Shown here: in pieces, positions 52,161 to 60,652 of the stretch
Position numbering within the stretch: position 1 is the stretch's first letter
How the letters are laid out: the number at the start of each line of letters is the position of its first letter
Source: PWQG01 sp040882255
GTDB lineage: Bacteria; Pseudomonadota; Gammaproteobacteria; Pseudomonadales; Pseudohongiellaceae
Assembly: GCA_040882255.1 (NCBI GenBank)
Contig: JBBEBP010000029.1
Span: forward strand, 62,001-126,000
Direction: 5' to 3'
Length of the DNA stretch: 64,000 bases
Position numbers and translations under genes: made by a program
The notes under the pieces: generated by a model
The model's input: only the letters and a program-made list of their open reading frames with translations
Told to the model about the DNA's origin: nothing
Database searches by the model: none

Positions 52161-53483
52161 ATGAGCGTCGAAAAAGACATCGGGGAGCTTGAAGCGCTGA
52201 AGGTGTCAGCGCCCCACGAAATTAACCTTTCTTACCTAGATCACCGTAGCAGGAAGACAACAAAGCTTGTAGGCAACACCAGCGAGCAGAACTATGTCAA
52301 AGGGCAACATCGAACATATGAGTTCGAGTTCAAAGAGCCTCAATTTGTAACTCGGATTCAACTCAGTACGCTGGATTATGCTGACGGGAACAAGGCCGCG
52401 TTTACTTGTACTTACTACCCTTCTGGCGATAAGGGCAAGGTCCAGATCGCTAACGCGAACAATGCATGGGACGTGCGCATAAACGGGTTCATCACCAAGT
52501 TTTCGATTGAACCACCGAGAAAGTATCTGGGAGACCAACTTCTTACTGCAGTACAGATTGAGGGGGTGCGGCCGTCGGAGTTTCCCGATATCGCTAAGCA
52601 AGTCGGATCGATCGAAAACCTTCGCCAATCAGCGTTAGAAAAATGCAGAGAGCGCCTTGACGCAGTTGCAGCCAAAGAAGCCGAAGTTGACGGGCTTAAA
52701 CATGCAATTGCCGAATTGACGGAGACCATTAATCGACTCAATGACGACAAATCACAAGTCGAGGATGAGCTTGAATCTGTCCAGGAAGAGCTAGCGGAAA
52801 CCGAACGGTCCGTTGGATCAAAGAAGCAAGAGCTTTCGGAGTATTCCGCCCGCATCGAGTCCGCAGCTTCGTCTATTGAACAGAAATCGGAAGAACGGAA
52901 GCAGCTTTCGAGCGAGATCACCAAAGCCAAGGCGGAGCTGCGAGAGCTAAAGGAGAACATCAACTTGTTCCCTACGGAAATCAGCGGATTCGTCTCTCAG
53001 GGTGCGTCCAGCATTAAAAGGTACTCATTTTTCGCGGCAATCCCAATTATTGTAATAGGCTTGGTGACGATTGATCTTTTTCTCAGGGCGTCTGAGCTCA
53101 GCCACTTAACGAATCTGCCGCAGGGTATTTCGATCTGGGAGGTCTTAGTTGCTCGCTTTCCGTATGTGCTGGTTTGTGGCGCGCTCCTTGCTTCAAGCTA
53201 CAAACTTGCCAGAGTTTTCATCGCCGAAATCATCCGAATCAATCAGCAGCGATTAAACCTGACAAAAATAAGCATCATCGCTAAAGACATATCGGATGCG
53301 TCTGAAGACGGTTTGTCGCTTGACGACGCGGCACGGTATGAGCACCGCACACATCTAAAGATGAATCTGTTGCGCGAGCATTTAAAGGGCTATCTTGCGG
53401 AGGACTACCAATATTCAAAGAAGGATCTGTCGCCTCAGGTGCCTTCGACGGATGATAATGGTCGAGAGGAGCCCGAGGCCTAA
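52161..53483 (+). CDS. Cassette 3: coiled-coil membrane protein of unknown function
   Basis: 440 residues, starting 15 bases after attC site 2. Residues 1-150 form a soluble beta-rich domain (PHEINLSYLDHRSRKTTKLVGN ... FVTRIQLSTLDYADG). Residues 160-285 are a strong coiled coil rich in Glu, Lys and Gln. Two transmembrane helices lie at about 292-314 and 334-358 (FFAAIPIIVIGLVTIDLFL; FPYVLVCGALLASSYKLA), and the C-terminus is cytoplasmic. The layout would suit a sensor that detects a ligand with the N-terminal domain and signals through the membrane. No family is recognised, and 1.3 kb is large for a cassette. Confidence 0.7.
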   Translation: MSVEKDIGELEALKVSAPHEINLSYLDHRSRKTTKLVGNTSEQNYVKGQHRTYEFEFKEPQFVTRIQLSTLDYADGNKAAFTCTYYPSGDKGKVQIANANNAWDVRINGFITKFSIEPPRKYLGDQLLTAVQIEGVRPSEFPDIAKQVGSIENLRQSALEKCRERLDAVAAKEAEVDGLKHAIAELTETINRLNDDKSQVEDELESVQEELAETERSVGSKKQELSEYSARIESAASSIEQKSEERKQLSSEITKAKAELRELKENINLFPTEISGFVSQGASSIKRYSFFAAIPIIVIGLVTIDLFLRASELSHLTNLPQGISIWEVLVARFPYVLVCGALLASSYKLARVFIAEIIRINQQRLNLTKISIIAKDISDASEDGLSLDDAARYEHRTHLKMNLLREHLKGYLAEDYQYSKKDLSPQVPSTDDNGREEPEA

Positions 53484-53484
53484 G

Positions 53485-53577
53485 GCCTAACAGTTGGCTG
53501 TTGTCGCCCCTTCGGGGCTGGGACGGCCTTTCCGCCGCTGCGCGGCTACAAGTCCGTCGCAAAGCCGGGCGTTATGT
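53485..53577 (+). other. attC-type recombination site 3
   Basis: Outer boxes GCCTAAC (53485) and GTTATGT (53571). The first inner arm GGCTGTTGTCG pairs with CGCAAAGCC-type sequence with two unpaired bases (G, T). The middle holds extra hairpins (GCCCCTTCGGGGC and GCCGCTGCGCGGC). Length 93 bp, typical of chromosomal integrons. Confidence 0.8.
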
Positions 53578-53597
53578 GCTACGCGTAATTTCGATCT

Positions 53598-54270
53598 ATG
53601 ATTCCATTTGAAGAATATTTCTCCAATAGCCTCACTAGATTTGAGGAGGCTCGGCAAGACGTCAAAGCGGTTTCCACGGAATTGAGCCGGAAAAACAGTT
53701 GGGATGAGCAATCAGACTTGAGAATAAGGGTCTTTGAGCAAATTAATAATCTCATGCAGCCTTACGCGCTAACGCTTCTCTATGGAGAGAAATGTATCTC
53801 CGATGATGATTGGGTAGCGAGAGTCCTTCAGCCAATGAGCGCCTCCGATGCTGAGGGTGTTCGCGATACTTATGAAGTCTTTATCCGAAACGCTTTCATT
53901 TACAGTTTTACAAGTGTTGTCGAAGGCTGTATGAGAGCGTTTCTTAGGGCCGTTACTCCCCAGAACCGAGCACTAAGCGACTTTTCCAGGGTGAAATCCG
54001 CACTGTTCGAGACATTAGGAAACCGTGAACCTGAGAAAGTCAATTCAGCGCTGCAGCTCTTGTTCGCCATCCGGAACTGCATACACAACAATGGCATGCA
54101 CTATTCGATACAGGGGCACGAACCATTCCTTCGAGGAGGCAGCGCTTCAAAGATCGGGATCACTCGATGTGCTGCTCATGATTTTGAAAGATGTTGTTGA
54201 TATGTTCGTATTTATCGTTGAGCATGAAAAAAACCAATCTTTAGACATCGTGCGAGACGATGGCACATAG
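53598..54270 (+). pseudogene. Cassette 4: HEPN-like protein interrupted by a one-base frameshift
   Basis: From 53598 the frame runs 200 codons to a stop at 54200, but from about 54115 the protein-like sequence moves to the next frame and continues to 54270. Removing one G from the GGGG at 54113-54116 gives a continuous 223-residue protein: ...NNGMHYSIQG joins TNHSFEEAALQRSGSLDVL and then MILKDVVDMFVFIVEHE. The segment RNCIHNNG is a HEPN-type RNxxH motif, and the restored tail is the expected helix after it. HEPN proteins are often RNases in toxin or defence systems. It could be a true inactivation or a base-calling error in the G run. Confidence 0.7.
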
Positions 54271-54342
54271 CAACTAGTTCAATCGGCCCTACGGGCCTTA
54301 GGACACCGCTCTGCGGCGCCTAATAGTCAATAAGCGTTACAT
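54268..54342 (+). other. Degenerate attC-like site 4
   Basis: Boxes TAGCAAC (54268) and GTTACAT (54336) enclose nested hairpins (GGCCCTACGGGCC and TTAGGACACCGC/GCGGCGCCTAA). The arms next to the boxes pair poorly, so this is the weakest of the five. Its spacing between two small genes is what the array predicts. Confidence 0.5.
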
Positions 54343-54362
54343 GCAAAATATGGAGTTCTTTC

Positions 54363-54599
54363 ATGACTTGTAGAGATGAAGTCCTTAAGGCTGCCGAATT
54401 TCTGGGCAGCAGTTCTCCAGATGGTACTTTTAGTCCGGTCGAAGTCGTTCACCGCATGGAGCGAATGGGTACTCGCTTTAGCGAAAGCACAATTCGGACT
54501 CATGTGGTTTCCAGAATGTGCCACCAAGCACCCACGAACCACGCTTCCAAATACGATGACCTAGAAAGAATTAGCCGCGGTAGGTATAGGCTTCGTTAA
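54363..54599 (+). CDS. Cassette 5: small HTH-like protein
   Basis: 78 residues. The sequence (TCRDEVLKAAEFLGSSSPDGTFSPVEVVHRMERMGTRFSESTIRTHVVSRMC, given in two parts) has the helix pattern of a winged-helix DNA-binding domain. I recall similar modules joined to restriction endonuclease-type proteins, which would fit the nuclease cluster nearby, but this is from memory of the family, not from a search. It ends 36 bases before attC site 5. Confidence 0.65.
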   Translation: MTCRDEVLKAAEFLGSSSPDGTFSPVEVVHRMERMGTRFSESTIRTHVVSRMCHQAPTNHASKYDDLERISRGRYRLR

Positions 54600-54634
54600 G
54601 GAACCCTGAAAGGCAATTCTATGTTGGTGCTGGC

Positions 54635-54739
54635 ACGTAACAATCAGTTCCAAAGCGACCAAACTATGCTGACATGCCTTTTGCAAAAGCCGCAAAGGAC
54701 ACGCCAGCATAGTTTGGCGCTTGTAACAGGACGTTATAG
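54635..54739 (+). other. attC-type recombination site 5 (last in the array)
   Basis: Boxes ACGTAAC (54635) and GTTATAG (54733). The arms contain a perfect 13-bp stem (CCAAACTATGCTG with CAGCATAGTTTGG) beside shorter paired stretches with unpaired bases near the boxes. Length 105 bp. The next gene starts 15 bases beyond it. Confidence 0.75.
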
Positions 54740-54754
54740 GTATGAGCGGAAAAG

Positions 54755-57700
54755 TTGAACAGTAACATCAACTATTACAACGAACAGGCGAGCGCATATG
54801 TCTCGAAAACCGCCGAAGCAGAAACGGCTGCCTTGCGCCAACGGTTCGTTAGAGCTATCTCCAACCGCACCCGCACCCGCACCCGCACCCGCATCCTTGA
54901 CGCAGGCTGCGGGTCTGGTAGAGACTCTCTGGCGTTCCTTCGTGAGGGCTACAGCGTAACTGCATTTGACGCCAGCCATGCAATGGCGGAGTACGCCACT
55001 GAGTTGATTGGACAGCCCGTCTCAGTGCACAGCTTCGAAGACATTAAGGTCGTCCATGAGTACGACGGAATCTGGGCCTGCGCCAGCCTTCTTCACGTTC
55101 CCGCCTCTAGGATGACAGTGGTATTGCGTACACTGTGGGCAGCACTGAAGCCTGGTGGCGCCTTCTACTGCAGCTACAAGCTCGGAGACGGGGAAAGATT
55201 TGACGGAGAACGCAACTTTACCGATGCCAACGAAGAGCGGTTACAAGAATGGGCAGAAGCCCTGGACGGGGTCGCAAATATTGATATTTGGCGAACGGGA
55301 GATGAGCTAGGGCGCGAAGGCACGACATGGATCAATTGTATTATGACTAAGCAAGAGCGGAAGCTCGTCAGCGGAGGGCGCAACGACCCCTTTCTGCCCC
55401 ATCTCTGTGCCGCAATCCATCAAGCCAATGAAATCGAGATTGCGGTCTCGTTCATTAAGGCCACCGGCCTACGATTGCTTATGCCAGATTTGCTGGATGC
55501 GCTACACTGGTTGGAAAGAAGTGGCGAGGCAGTGCCAGTTCGTGTACTCACCAGCGACTACCTGGATGTTACCGATCCACAAGCCCTTCGGTTGCTTATG
55601 CTGCTATCCGAACATGGCGCGGATGTGCGTATCTTTGAAAGCAAAGGGGAAAGCTTCCACCTCAAAGCGTATATCTTCGCCGGTCGCCATGACGATAAGG
55701 AGTGGGGCAGTGCATTCATTGGCTCCAGCAATATCAGCCAACAGGCCTTGCAACACGGACTGGAATGGAACTATCGAGTGGATCATCCGGGGGATAGCGG
55801 ATTCCTCGAAAGTCGGGCGCAGTTCAATCAGCTGTTTAACCACCCGAAGTCGCGGATCCTAACAGATGCGTGGATTGAAGAGTATGAGCAACGCCGCACG
55901 GTCCCGGAACAGGCCGTCGCGCCCGGCAGCACCGAAGTAGAGCCGCCCCCAGAGCCCACCAAGGTGCAAACGGAAGCCTTGAAGGCATTGAACAGTACAC
56001 GAGCGAACGGCTACGCCCGTGGCCTCGTCGTACTGGCTACTGGGTTGGGCAAGACCTGGCTATCTGCATTCGATACGAAACAGATGGGTGCGCGCCGTGT
56101 GCTGTTCGTGGCCCACCGCGAAGAGATTCTCGACCAAGCGGCCGAGACCTTCGCCCGCATCCGTCCCACAGCGCGGATTGGCTTCTATCGCGGTAGTCAG
56201 CGCGATGCCCAGGTCGATGTGCTATGCGCCTCGGTGCAAACATTGGGAAAGGCCGAGCACCTGCAGCGCTTTCCACCACAGCACTTCGACTATGTCGTGG
56301 TGGATGAATTCCATCATGCTGCGGCGTCGACCTACCATCGCGTGCTGCAACATTTTGCTCCGGCATTCCTACTTGGGCTGACGGCAACCCCGGACCGAAC
56401 GGACAACGCGAACATTCTGTCGTTATGCGATGACAACTTGGTCTACGAAAGCAATCTGTTCTCGGGTGTGCAAGAGCAGTTGCTGGTGCCGTTTCACTAC
56501 TTCGGCATCTTCGACGAGGATGTCGATTACCAAAGTATCCCGTGGCGACATGGCCAATTCGACCCCGACATCCTGGCAAACAAACTGGCCACGATTAGCC
56601 GGGCTCGGCATGCGCTGGCTACGTGGCGCCTCCGCAAGCAGCAGCGTACGCTGGCGTTCTGTGTATCAATCAAACACGCTGACTTCATGGCAGAGTATTT
56701 TCGGCAACAGGGGGTGCGCGCTGCGGCGGTGCACGGCAGCTCTGTGCTTTCGCGTGGTGAGGCGTTAACACAGCTAAGCGAAGGGCAGCTTGATATTCTG
56801 TTCTCAGTTGACCTGTTCAATGAAGGGGTCGACTTGCCCGCCATCGACACGGTGATGATGCTCCGCCCCACGGAGTCCAAGATCCTGTTTCTGCAACAGC
56901 TCGGCCGTGGGCTGCGAAAAGCGCCTGAGAAGGCTAAGCTGGTGGTGCTCGACTTCGTGGCCAACCACCAAAGCTTCCTTCACAAGCCAATGGCGCTGAT
57001 GAACCAGTCGATGAATCATCGGGAGCTGGCTGAGTTCGCAAAAAAGGCGGAACAGGGCGCGCTGGAGCTACCGGAAGGCTGCTACGTCAACTATGACCTC
57101 CAGTTCATCGAGTTTCTGAAATCATTGGATAGTGGTAGCGTCGCCGCTGATTACGAGTCGCTACGAGAAGTGTTCGGGCGCAGGCCTACCGTGACCGAGT
57201 TCTACCGATCTGGCGCAAGCTTGCAGGATATGCGCCGCCAATACGACCACTGGTTCGGGCTTGTTGTAACCGAAGATCGAGAGTCCTTGACGGAGACCGA
57301 AGCAGCGCTGATCGATAAACACCGAGAATTCCTGCGGGAAGTAGAAACTACACGGCTGACCAAGAGCTTCAAGCTGGTATTGCTGGAGGCCTTTCAGGAG
57401 CTCGACGGCTGGCACAATGCGCCCACTGTAGAAAGCGTTGCCAATCGTTCTTGGCAGATACTCCAAAGAAGGCGACAGTTCCAGGGCGATTTGCCGGAAG
57501 CGTATCAAGCGCGGGCCGAGCTACCGGACGATTGGCTTTCCTACTGGAAGAAGAACCCGGTGAACGCCTGGGCAGGCGGGCAGTACTTTTCTTTGGACGG
57601 CGAGCTACTGGTGCCGGCCGTGGTCATTCAAGACCACCAGATCGAAACCTTCAGCCACTTAGTGCAAGAGCTAATCGACTACCGGTACGCTGGCTACAGT

Positions 57701-58603
57701 GCGCGGGTTGGAACTGATGTTGCGCCGGACAACGTCGTGGCCTTGTCATCCAAAGCGAAAGGCATGGAGCTACCGTATTTCCCGAATCTGGCCATTGCCT
57801 GTGGGCACTTCAAAACTGGGCGTACCGACGCCGAGCAATACCGTGTGCTACCGGAAGAATACGGACAGGTGGATGCGAATCGCTACTTTATCGCTCGTGC
57901 TTCCGGTAATTCTATGAACGGCGGACGAAGCCCAATCGTCGACGGTGACTACCTGCTGTTGGAAGTGATAGACGCCGATCACGCAGGTAAGATCACCGGG
58001 GAAGTCATTGCCATTGAGCGTCAGGAAGCTGGAGACAATCAGTACCTATTACGCAAGATTCTCAAAGATTCTGACGGCACCTATCGACTCCGGGCCAACA
58101 ATCCCGACTACGAGGATATCGTCGTAACCGATGAGCTGCAGAGCCAGTTCAGGACATTCGCCAGGCTGCGTGGCGTCATCGATCCGCTGGCTATGCATAT
58201 TGGACAGCGCCTATTGCGCGAAGAGATTCCAGGGCTATTTGGAGCGTCGTTTAATCCGGGTAATTGGCACAGTGGACACGTCGCACTGAGCGACCCAAAG
58301 GCCCACATTCTACTCGTGACGATCAACAAACAGGGTAGGGCGGCAGACCTGCGATATCACGACCACTGGATCGATGAGCGTCATTTTCATTGGCAGAGTC
58401 AGAACAGCACGGCTCCGACAGGGAAACGCGGTCGCGAAATTATTAAACACGACGAGCTGGGAATCGACATTCATCTTTTCGTGAGAGAGAACAAGCTCGA
58501 GAATGGAAAAGCAGCACCGTTCACGTACCATGGGAAGGTCAGATACGTGAAGCACGAGGGCTCGAAACCGATGAGTGTCACGTTCGAGCTCCTGCAACGG
58601 TGA
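54755..58603 (+). CDS. Methyltransferase-PLD nuclease-SF2 helicase-S24 peptidase-DUF3427-like fusion protein
   Basis: 1282 residues from a TTG start; no better start is seen. Domains in order: SAM methyltransferase (about 1-205, LDAGCGSGRDSLAF); phospholipase-D-type nuclease (215-390; FHLKAY at 301-306 and AFIGSSNISQQAL); SF2 helicase (405-730; Walker A ATGLGKT with Lys433, DEFH at 517-520, motif VI QQLGRGLRKAP); a linker beginning the DUF3427 region (QELIDYRYAGY); an S24/LexA-type peptidase insert (Ser1053 in ASGNSM, Lys1101 in LLRKI); and a DUF3427-like end (WHSGHVALSDPKAHILLVTIN, HFHWQSQNST, VRYVKHEGSKPMSVTFEL). DUF3427-PLD helicases occur in defence islands. A short six-base repeat codes for RTRTRTR in the first domain. 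Lower GC than the core genome. Confidence 0.85.
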   Translation: MNSNINYYNEQASAYVSKTAEAETAALRQRFVRAISNRTRTRTRTRILDAGCGSGRDSLAFLREGYSVTAFDASHAMAEYATELIGQPVSVHSFEDIKVVHEYDGIWACASLLHVPASRMTVVLRTLWAALKPGGAFYCSYKLGDGERFDGERNFTDANEERLQEWAEALDGVANIDIWRTGDELGREGTTWINCIMTKQERKLVSGGRNDPFLPHLCAAIHQANEIEIAVSFIKATGLRLLMPDLLDALHWLERSGEAVPVRVLTSDYLDVTDPQALRLLMLLSEHGADVRIFESKGESFHLKAYIFAGRHDDKEWGSAFIGSSNISQQALQHGLEWNYRVDHPGDSGFLESRAQFNQLFNHPKSRILTDAWIEEYEQRRTVPEQAVAPGSTEVEPPPEPTKVQTEALKALNSTRANGYARGLVVLATGLGKTWLSAFDTKQMGARRVLFVAHREEILDQAAETFARIRPTARIGFYRGSQRDAQVDVLCASVQTLGKAEHLQRFPPQHFDYVVVDEFHHAAASTYHRVLQHFAPAFLLGLTATPDRTDNANILSLCDDNLVYESNLFSGVQEQLLVPFHYFGIFDEDVDYQSIPWRHGQFDPDILANKLATISRARHALATWRLRKQQRTLAFCVSIKHADFMAEYFRQQGVRAAAVHGSSVLSRGEALTQLSEGQLDILFSVDLFNEGVDLPAIDTVMMLRPTESKILFLQQLGRGLRKAPEKAKLVVLDFVANHQSFLHKPMALMNQSMNHRELAEFAKKAEQGALELPEGCYVNYDLQFIEFLKSLDSGSVAADYESLREVFGRRPTVTEFYRSGASLQDMRRQYDHWFGLVVTEDRESLTETEAALIDKHREFLREVETTRLTKSFKLVLLEAFQELDGWHNAPTVESVANRSWQILQRRRQFQGDLPEAYQARAELPDDWLSYWKKNPVNAWAGGQYFSLDGELLVPAVVIQDHQIETFSHLVQELIDYRYAGYSARVGTDVAPDNVVALSSKAKGMELPYFPNLAIACGHFKTGRTDAEQYRVLPEEYGQVDANRYFIARASGNSMNGGRSPIVDGDYLLLEVIDADHAGKITGEVIAIERQEAGDNQYLLRKILKDSDGTYRLRANNPDYEDIVVTDELQSQFRTFARLRGVIDPLAMHIGQRLLREEIPGLFGASFNPGNWHSGHVALSDPKAHILLVTINKQGRAADLRYHDHWIDERHFHWQSQNSTAPTGKRGREIIKHDELGIDIHLFVRENKLENGKAAPFTYHGKVRYVKHEGSKPMSVTFELLQR
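54866..54892 (+). repeat. Hexanucleotide microsatellite CGCACC (4.5 copies)
   Basis: Tandem CGCACC units inside the methyltransferase domain code for Arg-Thr repeats (residues 38-46). Unit gain or loss would keep the frame and change the length of an RT linker just before the SAM-binding motif. Confidence 0.8.
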
Positions 58604-58630
58604 GGATGCGCAACAGGGAGTGGCAATGTC

Positions 58631-58942
58631 ATGAACGTAAAAGTGCACTACTTGTACCGGGATGCGGGGAACTTCAAGCAGTTCGGCACCGTGGTCTTCT
58701 CCAATCAACAAGGGCTCCCTGAAAATCGAATAGTACGGGACATCGAATCCTGTTGCGAAGAAGGCATCTACTTTGATGTCAGCGCGGTAGACCTCCCTCC
58801 ACTCTACTTCGAAGTCTACAACCCGGCACTCGACCACGACTGGCATGAGCTGGAGAGCATCGAGCTGTGCAGCGAGGCGGCCGATGATGATAAGGGGCGA
58901 GATATTGGCGACTTCATCAACCGATTGCGGGAAGCCCAGTAG
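58631..58942 (+). CDS. Small conserved-looking protein of the nuclease cluster
   Basis: 103 residues, 27 bases after the fusion gene. It begins MNVKVHYLYRDAGNFKQFGTVVFSN and has an acidic second half with two adjacent Cys (ESCCEEGIYFDV) and a DHDWHELESIEL motif. No signal peptide or membrane segment. I recall short proteins with this beginning next to restriction genes, but give no family name. Probably a dedicated partner, immunity factor or inhibitor of the cluster. Confidence 0.75.
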   Translation: MNVKVHYLYRDAGNFKQFGTVVFSNQQGLPENRIVRDIESCCEEGIYFDVSAVDLPPLYFEVYNPALDHDWHELESIELCSEAADDDKGRDIGDFINRLREAQ

Positions 58943-58959
58943 CTGCGAGGTAGAATGCT

Positions 58960-59664
58960 ATGCGATTTGAAGAGTGGATGAAGCATCGAGGTTTGTCAGC
59001 GTCCTCGGTTAGTAAGTACAGCAGCGCTCTTTCAGGCTCGATATCCAATTGGGCAAAGGACGAGGGTGTAATCGACGGTCCCGTGACTGCGATTCAAAGT
59101 GCCAAGGAGTTCGAGCGCGTAGCAGCGCGCATCCGCGAGTTGCCAATTTTCGAGGCGACGAACAAGCGCGGTAAGAACATGTACAGCAGCGCACTGAAGA
59201 AGTACGCCGAGTATCTGGATGAAGGCTTCTATGGCGATATCGAGTCGGACATTGAGGAAATTCTTGCGGACGAGGCGACGAAGCCGACGGAGAAGAGTGA
59301 TTTAGTGAAGGCGCGGATCGGTCAAGGACGCTTTCGGCACCGGTTGATTTCCTACTGGAAAGGTTGCGCGGTGACCAGCTATAAAGACGCCAGCATGCTG
59401 GTTGCGTCGCACATCAAGCCGTGGAAAGCAGCCTCGAACAACGAGCGGCTGGACCAGTTCAACGGGCTATTGCTGGTGCCTACGTTAGATAGGGCATTCG
59501 ACAAAGGGTTCATTTCTTTTGATCCATTGGGAAGGATCAGGATATCCCCGCTTTTAGAGCGGCCGGAGCTATTGGGTATACATCGGAGAATGGGCGTGAA
59601 ATTGCGCAGCGAGCATGTCCCGTACATGATGTTTCATTGGGAAAAAGTGTTCCACACTACATAA
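58960..59664 (+). CDS. HNH endonuclease
   Basis: 234 residues. The C-terminal HNH_2-type nuclease core has the motif ASHIKPWKAASNNERLDQFNG and LVPTLDRAFDKGFISFD, which carries metal and catalytic residues. The N-terminal half (MKHRGLSASSVSKYSSALSGSI) looks like a small helical DNA-binding or recruitment domain. HNH enzymes of this type occur alone or with restriction systems. It starts 17 bases after the previous gene and seems part of the same operon. Confidence 0.88.
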   Translation: MRFEEWMKHRGLSASSVSKYSSALSGSISNWAKDEGVIDGPVTAIQSAKEFERVAARIRELPIFEATNKRGKNMYSSALKKYAEYLDEGFYGDIESDIEEILADEATKPTEKSDLVKARIGQGRFRHRLISYWKGCAVTSYKDASMLVASHIKPWKAASNNERLDQFNGLLLVPTLDRAFDKGFISFDPLGRIRISPLLERPELLGIHRRMGVKLRSEHVPYMMFHWEKVFHTT

Positions 59665-59685
59665 AGGAGAATTGTTGAAATAAAC

Positions 59686-60192
59686 ATGGATGTATTCGTA
59701 CTGCCCGCAATCTTGCTGTTGGCTCTGGTGGTTCTTCAAATCCTGGTGAAAACGATTCAGAAGAAGAATTCCTGGCAATATCGCCGGCGCCCGTACTTGC
59801 TCAGTAAGGCTGAACGCTCCTTCTATGGTGTGCTTGTTCAAGCATGTGGTGCTGACTACATAGTGTGCCCGAAGGTGCGAATTGCTGATGCGCTAACGCC
59901 CGCAGAAGGCATGGGGCGACCAAATCGGCAATCGGCATTTAACGCAATCTCATCCAAACATTTCGACTTCCTGGTGTGTAGCCCATCAGATTGTTCGATA
60001 CAACTTGCGGTCGAACTGGATGATGCCAGTCACGGTTCAGGGCGGAGTAGGAAACGGGACCGCTTGGTGAACGAGGCGTGTGAGTCCGCAGGGCTACCAC
60101 TACTGCGAGTCAAGGCCGCTCGGTCCTATGCAGCGACTGATCTTCACAATAGAATTGATGCGTTGCTCTCTGCGCTGCAGTCTACAGAATAA
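59686..60192 (+). CDS. Membrane-anchored DUF2726-like protein (nuclease-fold)
   Basis: 168 residues. An N-terminal membrane helix (4-23) is followed by a DUF2726-type domain: LLSKAERSFYGVLVQACG, CPKVRIADAL, SKHFDFLVCSPSDCSIQLAVELDDASHG. The FDFLV..D..I...VELDD segment matches the PD-(D/E)XK-like core of this family. The protein would face the cytoplasm at the membrane. It is the fourth gene in line, 21 bases after the HNH gene, and may be a nuclease effector (inference). Confidence 0.82.
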   Translation: MDVFVLPAILLLALVVLQILVKTIQKKNSWQYRRRPYLLSKAERSFYGVLVQACGADYIVCPKVRIADALTPAEGMGRPNRQSAFNAISSKHFDFLVCSPSDCSIQLAVELDDASHGSGRSRKRDRLVNEACESAGLPLLRVKAARSYAATDLHNRIDALLSALQSTE

Positions 60193-60241
60193 TCGTAAGC
60201 CTCTTCCTTGGGGAAGACGACAACAACCGGAGAATAATCCC

Positions 60242-60535
60242 ATGCAATCCATCACCCGCATCGCACCCCACCGGACCGCCCTGACCGTCGCGCTGGTCAT
60301 CGCGTCGCTGACACTGATCGCCGCTATTCTCATGCTTCTGGCGTTCGGCCTGGCCCCGGGGCCGGCAGGGCGGGCCGGCATGCCGATGCCCATGGGGTTC
60401 CCGGTGGGCATGGCAGTGCTCATGCCGCTGTTCCAGTTCGTCATCGGCTATCTCGTCACGGCGCTGCTGGCATGGGTCTACAATGGGGTGGCGCGATTAA
60501 CCGGCGGCATCACCGTGGAATTGACCGAGCGGTAA
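60242..60535 (+). CDS. Small two-helix membrane protein
   Basis: 97 residues from the ATG at 60242. Two hydrophobic helices (about 13-37 and 55-80) are separated by a Met/Pro/Gly-rich loop (MPMPMGFPVGMAVLMP). No family function is known to me. GC-rich again, so it belongs to the surrounding genome rather than to the preceding cluster. Confidence 0.72.
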   Translation: MQSITRIAPHRTALTVALVIASLTLIAAILMLLAFGLAPGPAGRAGMPMPMGFPVGMAVLMPLFQFVIGYLVTALLAWVYNGVARLTGGITVELTER

Positions 60536-60545
60536 CAAGAGGCGA

Positions 60546-60586
60546 GCCGGCGGATCTGCAAGGAATAGAGAGATATTCCCGCACTC
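60546..60586 (+). repeat. Direct repeat matching the 3' end of the hipA remnant
   Basis: GCCGGCGGATCTGCAAGGAA followed by TAG and CCCGCACTC matches 61391-61433 (one change in the first 20 bases). Read in frame it codes for RRICKE-stop, the same C-terminus as the HipA remnant, so it looks like the tail of a lost hipA copy. Confidence 0.75.
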
Positions 60587-60652
60587 CCACTCGACGGTCA
60601 GGGCGAGCACGAGCACGACGGAGGCCAACGGAACGCCGATCGCGACGTATTC

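Noticed and set aside
54866..54892. CRISPR-like repeat
   Set aside because: Hexamer units without spacers inside a coding region; no CRISPR array or cas gene is seen in the window.
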